64,000 nt of DNA, from positions 124,001-188,000 of the forward strand of contig NZ_JBGGWE010000006.1 in assembly GCF_041321095.1 (NCBI RefSeq). The letters are read 5' to 3'. The DNA comes from Fibrella arboris (GTDB lineage: Bacteria > Bacteroidota > Bacteroidia > Cytophagales > Spirosomataceae). The position numbers were made by a program, and so were the translations under genes. Shown one piece after another: positions 60,338 to 64,000 of this stretch (the first letter of the stretch is position 1; every line of letters starts with the position of its first letter). The notes beneath the pieces are model-generated. The model searched no databases. It had not been told where the DNA came from and saw nothing but the letters and a program-made list of their open reading frames with translations.

Positions 60338-60434
60338 GTTTACCGTTTTCTGTTTACCGTTTTCTGTTGCACTGCTTCTTTAGTACGCTGCTTTTAGCAA
60401 CGCAACAAAAGACAGTAAACAGAAAACGGTAAAC
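60338..60434. repeat. Intergenic inverted repeat 9 (GTTTACCGTTTTCTG hairpin)
   Basis: The left arm holds two copies of TTTACCGTTTTCTG in tandem and ends GTTGC. The right arm, GCAACAAAAGACAG..., pairs with about three mismatches over 33 bp. The tip includes ACTGCTTCTTTAGTACGCTG. It begins at the base after the gmk stop. A further AGACAGTAAAC unit lies at 60443, just before nadD. Confidence 0.88.
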
Positions 60435-60462
60435 TGAACCTGAAGACAGTAAACTTCTTTCT

Positions 60463-61050
60463 ATGAAAATTGGTCTTTTCTTTGGCTCATTCAACCCAAT
60501 TCATGTTGGGCATTTGATTGTTGCCAATACGATGGCTACCAACACCGATCTGGACCAGGTCTGGTTTGTTGTGTCGCCGCAAAATCCGTTTAAAAAAACA
60601 AAGAGTCTGTTGCACGAATTTGACCGGCTCGATATGGTAGAGCGGGCTATTGCTGACAACAACCGCCTGAAAGCTACCGACGTGGAGTTTTCGATGCCCA
60701 AACCCAGCTACACCATCGATACACTGGATGTGCTGAGCCAGAAATTTCCGCAGCATACCTTTAAACTGATCATGGGCGAAGACAACCTGGAGCAGTTTGC
60801 CAACTGGAAACAGTATGAGCGTATTCTGAACGAGTTCGGTCTATATGTGTACCCTCGCCCTGCCCGCCCTGGCGAATTGGCCAGCCCCTCTCCTTTGCGC
60901 ACACACCCAAACGTTCAACTGATTGCAGCGCCCCTGCTTGACCTGTCGGCCACATACATACGGGATACTATCCGCGCCAATCGCTCCATTCGCTATATGG
61001 TACCCGATGTGGTGGAAGAGATGATTGAACGCAAGAAGTTTTATGTGTGA
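60463..61050 (+). CDS. nadD: Nicotinate-nucleotide adenylyltransferase
   Basis: 195 aa. Nucleotidyltransferase motif GLFFGSFNPIHVGHLIVAN at the N-terminus (the GxFxPxHxGH core), then PQNPFKKTKSLLHEFDRLDMV near residue 40 and SATYIRDTIRANRSIRYMVP near the C-terminus (the ISSTxIR-type motif). It joins ATP and nicotinate mononucleotide to form NaAD, a late step of NAD synthesis (established). It lies 125 bp after gmk with hairpin 9 between. Confidence 0.96.
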   Translation: MKIGLFFGSFNPIHVGHLIVANTMATNTDLDQVWFVVSPQNPFKKTKSLLHEFDRLDMVERAIADNNRLKATDVEFSMPKPSYTIDTLDVLSQKFPQHTFKLIMGEDNLEQFANWKQYERILNEFGLYVYPRPARPGELASPSPLRTHPNVQLIAAPLLDLSATYIRDTIRANRSIRYMVPDVVEEMIERKKFYV

Positions 61051-61052
61051 GT

Positions 61053-61147
61053 GTAGTTTCAAGTCTCAGGTTTCAAGTGCTTCGCTTGTGAGTTGTTGGT
61101 AGCGTAGCAGCGCGACTCGAGACCTGAAACCTGAGACTTGAAACTAC
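61053..61147. repeat. Intergenic inverted repeat 10 (GTAGTTTCAAGTCTC hairpin)
   Basis: The arms GTAGTTTCAAGTCTCAGG and CCTGAGACTTGAAACTAC pair perfectly at their outer parts. The tip contains GTGCTTCGC and GTAGCAGCGC. It spans the gap between the nadD stop (61050) and the convergent lipoprotein stop (61151). Confidence 0.9.
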
Positions 61148-61150
61148 TCC

Positions 61151-61540
61151 CTACGGCGTTCCGTTCTGGGTCGACACTTCGGTTACCAGGCCAATCGAGC
61201 TAACTCGCAGGGCAACACTTTTCGCGCCTGATTTAGCACCGGTATTCTCGCCGCACTGTGGGCCCTGCTCAACATAGTACACGTAAATCTTGCCGTTACG
61301 GTCAGTAATTTCGTTCACGTCGGGACGGCCCAGCATCTTACCAAGATCATTCACATGAATGCCTTTGAACTGATCGCGCACGGTCATGAAGTTGGTTAGC
61401 AAGGTCTGGCGTACACCTTTGCAGCCCCCCCGGTCATCACGCCAGGCTTTCAGGTCCAACGTACCCAGCTTGTCGGGGCCAGCACAGGCAAGTAATAGGG
61501 TTACTAAGCCAATAAGCGATACTAATTTTATAGGTGTCAT
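61151..61540 (-). CDS. Small lipoprotein, unknown function
   Basis: 129 aa from the ATG ending at 61540, chosen because it gives a lipoprotein signal (LVSLIGLVTLLLACAG, Cys at about residue 19). The longer frame upstream lacks one. The mature part starts DKLGTLDLKAWRDDRGGCKG and includes DRNGKIYVYYVEQGPQCG, a SmpA/OmlA-like beta hint but not a firm match. Three cysteines remain in the mature part. It follows an uncharacterised gene on the same strand; neighbours give no clear role. Confidence 0.75.
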   Translation of the reverse strand: MTPIKLVSLIGLVTLLLACAGPDKLGTLDLKAWRDDRGGCKGVRQTLLTNFMTVRDQFKGIHVNDLGKMLGRPDVNEITDRNGKIYVYYVEQGPQCGENTGAKSGAKSVALRVSSIGLVTEVSTQNGTP

Positions 61541-61577
61541 CGGTTGACGGTGTAGATTCGTAGTATAAGTTGTCAGC

Positions 61578-62156
61578 TCACAATCCTTTAGGGTTAAAAA
61601 GCGTGGGCAGTTTCCGGCCAAAGCCTTTATTGTGCCGCCTGATACCCTTAAATAAACTCGTCGTTGTGCTGATATTGAACGCACCCATCAAGGCAATGCC
61701 CGTTACCGAGGCAATACCCGATGCCCGCAGTACGCCTTCGCTCGGTAAACCTGCCGAGCTTGGACGACCGCTAACGACAGTACCTAATGATAACACAAGC
61801 CGAACGGCCGAGTAACTTAACACAACTAGCGGAACCGCCGTAGCATAGGCGGTTATCCGAGCCCGGCGGTGTCGTTTATAAGCTTTTTCAATTGGCCGGC
61901 TAACCAGCGAGTCGGGCGAATCAAGCAGCGGAAAGTGGGTGTCTCTGATAGAATAAACGCCCGATTTAAACCGGAAGAAGGCGGTTGGCCCAAACGAAAA
62001 AACGGCCTCGGCTGGCCCAACCGCTTCCATAAAACGTTGTAGCGCCAGCGAATCAGCCGTTTGAACCCGCGTTGAATCGGCTTGTTGTGCATGCAACGTA
62101 CCTGCTAGTAGCAGCAGAAGACTACAGCGGCAAACGCGGGCTTTCATACCGATCAT
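61578..62156 (-). CDS. Exported protein of unknown function
   Basis: 192 aa. The start overlaps the M28 peptidase stop (ATGA at 62153-62156); an ATG 9 nt further in is an alternative. A signal peptide is visible (CRCSLLLLLAGTLHAQ). The body has one or two hydrophobic stretches (TAYATAVPLVVLSYSAVRLVLSLG near residue 95; ASGIASVTGIALMGAFN near 145) and ends KLPTLFNPKGL. No family recognised. Coupling to the peptidase gene suggests joint expression. Confidence 0.7.
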   Translation of the reverse strand: MIGMKARVCRCSLLLLLAGTLHAQQADSTRVQTADSLALQRFMEAVGPAEAVFSFGPTAFFRFKSGVYSIRDTHFPLLDSPDSLVSRPIEKAYKRHRRARITAYATAVPLVVLSYSAVRLVLSLGTVVSGRPSSAGLPSEGVLRASGIASVTGIALMGAFNISTTTSLFKGIRRHNKGFGRKLPTLFNPKGL

Positions 62157-63172
62157 GGCTGCTCGTTATATGCCGCCTGAACCAGCGTTTGCCCAACGGC
62201 TTTCAACGTGTTTGGATCAATGTTCCGCATATCGTCTTCGGCCGTGTGCCAATCATGGAAGAAGCCGCCACTCAGTGCATTTAGGTGAATGATATCGACC
62301 ATTGGAATTTTGGCAATGGTATTTGGAGCCAGGTGATCATCGGTGATCGAACCACCCGTTTTATCCACAAAATATTGGCTATACCCTAATTGGCTGGCGG
62401 TGTTCCAGAGGGTTTGGGTTACGCTTGGAGCAAACTGCATGGAGTAGCCTTCCTTTAAAAACGTAGCGCCTTTGGCCCCGACCATATCGAGTAGCACACC
62501 ATAAAAGGCCGTATAACCCGGTTTATGCGGGTTTTTAGCCCAGTAGCGCGAGCCAAGGCAGAAGCCAACATAATCAATATCGGGGTGGCCTGCCTCTTTA
62601 TCACCCACGGCCTTTTCGCCATTGCCCCAGTCTTCGGCGTCGAAAAAGACGAGATCGACACCTACCGTTGGCTTGTCTTTGGCCTGCTGAATAACACGCG
62701 CCATTTCAAGCAACACGGCTACGCCACTGGCCCCGTCATTAGCCGCAGGCACTGGTTTTTTATGATTTACCTCCAGACTGTCCTGATCCGAAAAACGGCG
62801 CGAATCCCAGTGCGACGAGAACATCAATCGCTTTTCAGCCTTCGGGTTAATCACGCCGATGATGTTACGGCCATTGACCAGGATACCGTCCCAGCCTTTC
62901 ACCGTAAACGGCTGTTCGATCACCTCAACGCCATATGATTTCAGGGTTGCCACAATGTAGTCGCCGCCGCGGACATGAGCAGGCGTATTGGGTACACGAG
63001 GCCCAAAGGCAATCTGCTTTTCAATAAACGAATAGGCTGAATCGCCGGAAAACGTTGGTGCCGAGACCATTTTTGTTTCAGTCTGCGTTGTTTCCGATGA
63101 ACCACTTTTTTTATCGTCGCAGGCTACAAGAACAAGCGCACAAGCCAAAACGGCCAGAAAGGTTGTTTTCAT
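62153..63172 (-). CDS. M28-family lipoprotein peptidase / glutaminyl cyclase-like
   Basis: 339 aa. Lipobox ALVLVAC near residue 18. M28 zinc ligands are recognisable: the His and Asp in FSSHWDSRRF near residue 115, the Asp in AANDGASGVAVLLE near 145, the Glu in FFDAEDWGNG near 180 and the C-terminal His in FFHDWHTAEDDM near 315. The short spacing and the WDSR and HDWHT motifs resemble secreted glutaminyl-peptide cyclotransferases, which cap N-terminal Gln as pyroglutamate; an aminopeptidase is the alternative (family knowledge). Confidence 0.9.
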   Translation of the reverse strand: MKTTFLAVLACALVLVACDDKKSGSSETTQTETKMVSAPTFSGDSAYSFIEKQIAFGPRVPNTPAHVRGGDYIVATLKSYGVEVIEQPFTVKGWDGILVNGRNIIGVINPKAEKRLMFSSHWDSRRFSDQDSLEVNHKKPVPAANDGASGVAVLLEMARVIQQAKDKPTVGVDLVFFDAEDWGNGEKAVGDKEAGHPDIDYVGFCLGSRYWAKNPHKPGYTAFYGVLLDMVGAKGATFLKEGYSMQFAPSVTQTLWNTASQLGYSQYFVDKTGGSITDDHLAPNTIAKIPMVDIIHLNALSGGFFHDWHTAEDDMRNIDPNTLKAVGQTLVQAAYNEQP

Positions 63173-63295
63173 GAGTAAAATTTGTCAAACAAACAGAATC
63201 GGTTTGTTATCAGAACGCCCAAAAGTACGCCATCTGTGTGGTTCAACGATCGTGAATTGACGATCGCGTACAAAACAGGCCGTTAGGAAAGACAA

Positions 63296-64000
63296 CTAGC
63301 CGATGGCACGCTTGTTCACCAGCCCCCAAACACCTAGTACTGGCCCCGGCAGCAGCAACCAAAATGCCCAGACCGACCCGCCCGAATTAGCCAGCAACCA
63401 GGCCAGCGCCTGAATGGACATGATGGTGATGGTGAAGCCAAGGCAAGTAACAAGCGTCAGTAAACTACCCCGCATGTTGTCAGGTACGTTGGTCGATATG
63501 ATGGTCGTAAGTTGCGGCGAATCACCGGCGATGGTGATGCCATAGAGGGTCAGGAAAGCTAGAAATAAAGCCGGTGGCGCATGTACTATCAGCGGTATCA
63601 GCGCAGTGCAACAGCCTGAAATCAGCAAATTGACGGTTGCCACCCGTCGGCTACCAACGCGAAGGGCGATCAGACCACCCGCCGCACAGCCAATAAAGCC
63701 CGCCGCAATGCCCCAGAATGCCCAAACGGATCTATTGACTGGATGATCAGGGTGGTGCTGGCTGTAGATGAGGAGGAGGGTAGGCAGAAAGGCCCAAAGC
63801 GCGTAGAGTTCCCACATGTGGCCGAAATAGCCTGTAACGCCTGCCCGTAATGGTCCAGGCCGAAACAACATCGGAAAAACCGACAGGCTGAACGTACCTG
63901 GCCGACGTACTACTGGCGTTGCTGGCATAACCCAGGACAGTAACAGCCCACCCGCTACTGCCAGCATACTCACGGTGAGTAACACGCCTTCATACGGCCA
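63296..64000 (-). CDS. MFS transporter, C-terminal part (cut by window edge)
   Basis: The frame is open to the window end and reads WPYEG before the first possible start, so the gene continues beyond 64000. The visible 235 residues hold about six membrane helices with MFS features. These are a long cytosolic loop near ATPVVRRPGTFSLS, GYFGHMWELYALWAFLPTLLLIY, AGGLIALRVGSRRVA, and a last helix FWLLLPGPVLGVWGLVNKR. The substrate cannot be told. A GGTACGTT-type octamer lies at each end of the visible part (63482 and 63890). Confidence 0.85.
   Translation of the reverse strand, partial: WPYEGVLLTVSMLAVAGGLLLSWVMPATPVVRRPGTFSLSVFPMLFRPGPLRAGVTGYFGHMWELYALWAFLPTLLLIYSQHHPDHPVNRSVWAFWGIAAGFIGCAAGGLIALRVGSRRVATVNLLISGCCTALIPLIVHAPPALFLAFLTLYGITIAGDSPQLTTIISTNVPDNMRGSLLTLVTCLGFTITIMSIQALAWLLANSGGSVWAFWLLLPGPVLGVWGLVNKRAIG

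Noticed and set aside
1..64000. tRNA, rRNA or CRISPR loci
   Set aside because: I looked in all gaps for T-loop type sequences, rRNA cores and regular short spaced repeats and saw none.

Overview
The window reads as a free-living Bacteroidota chromosome, most likely order Cytophagales and close to the Spirosoma group (inference). Evidence: promoters of the form TTG-N19..21-TAnnTTTG, type IX secretion sorting tails, a subtype-iii type VI secretion system (T6SS), a serine-palmitoyltransferase-like enzyme, a 7TMR-DISM histidine kinase, few Shine-Dalgarno sites, and several GTG/TTG starts on core genes.

Layout. 1-3915: end of a DUF1553/DUF1501 pair, then a small accessory patch (xisH, xisI, a Uma2-type nuclease). 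A 135-bp copy of the DUF1501 gene 3' end lies on each side of xisHI. 4010-7033: rplM-rpsI, rpsB, tsf. 7084-10262: an ECF sigma factor with a 58-aa partner gene, an MscS-like channel, a DUF3078 protein and mscL. 10401-19365: the second half of the division/cell wall cluster (murD-ftsW-murG-murC-ftsQ-ftsA-ftsZ). 19369-24463: DNA alkylation repair, accD, a radical SAM protein, a T9SS cargo protein and a DUF2279 protein.

24714-48389 is the main accessory block, all on the + strand. It holds a T6SS-iii core: a small leader ORF, an M23 peptidase without signal peptide, tssB, tssC, hcp/tssD, an unknown gene, vgrG, tssE, tssF, tssG, tssN, tssK, PAAR, and tssO/tssP-like genes. A second module follows, with a beta-barrel, secreted and OmpA-like proteins, a lipoprotein, a TonB-like proline-rich protein and a 1453-aa T9SS repeat protein. 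Each module is preceded by the same 18-bp near-palindrome (17/18 identical), at identical distance (27 nt between its TTG and the next element) from an AAWTTTG box. This suggests that one regulator controls both. No clpV/tssH is in the window. A NarL-type response regulator and a convergent histidine kinase close the block.

51332-64000 returns to housekeeping genes: a thioredoxin-fold protein, an amidase, an Spt-like enzyme, a histone-H1-like peptide, mreBCD, sigma/anti-sigma, gmk, nadD, lipoproteins, an M28 peptidase and the edge of an MFS transporter.

Two window-wide sequence signals are not explained by genes. (1) Ten intergenic inverted repeats have stems built from short degenerate tandem words that differ at each locus. 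Several share a GCTCCGCC...GGCAGCGC tip, and most fill the gap from one stop codon to a few bases before the next start. (2) The non-palindromic octamer GGTACGTT/AACGTACC occurs about 38 times, against about 2 expected.
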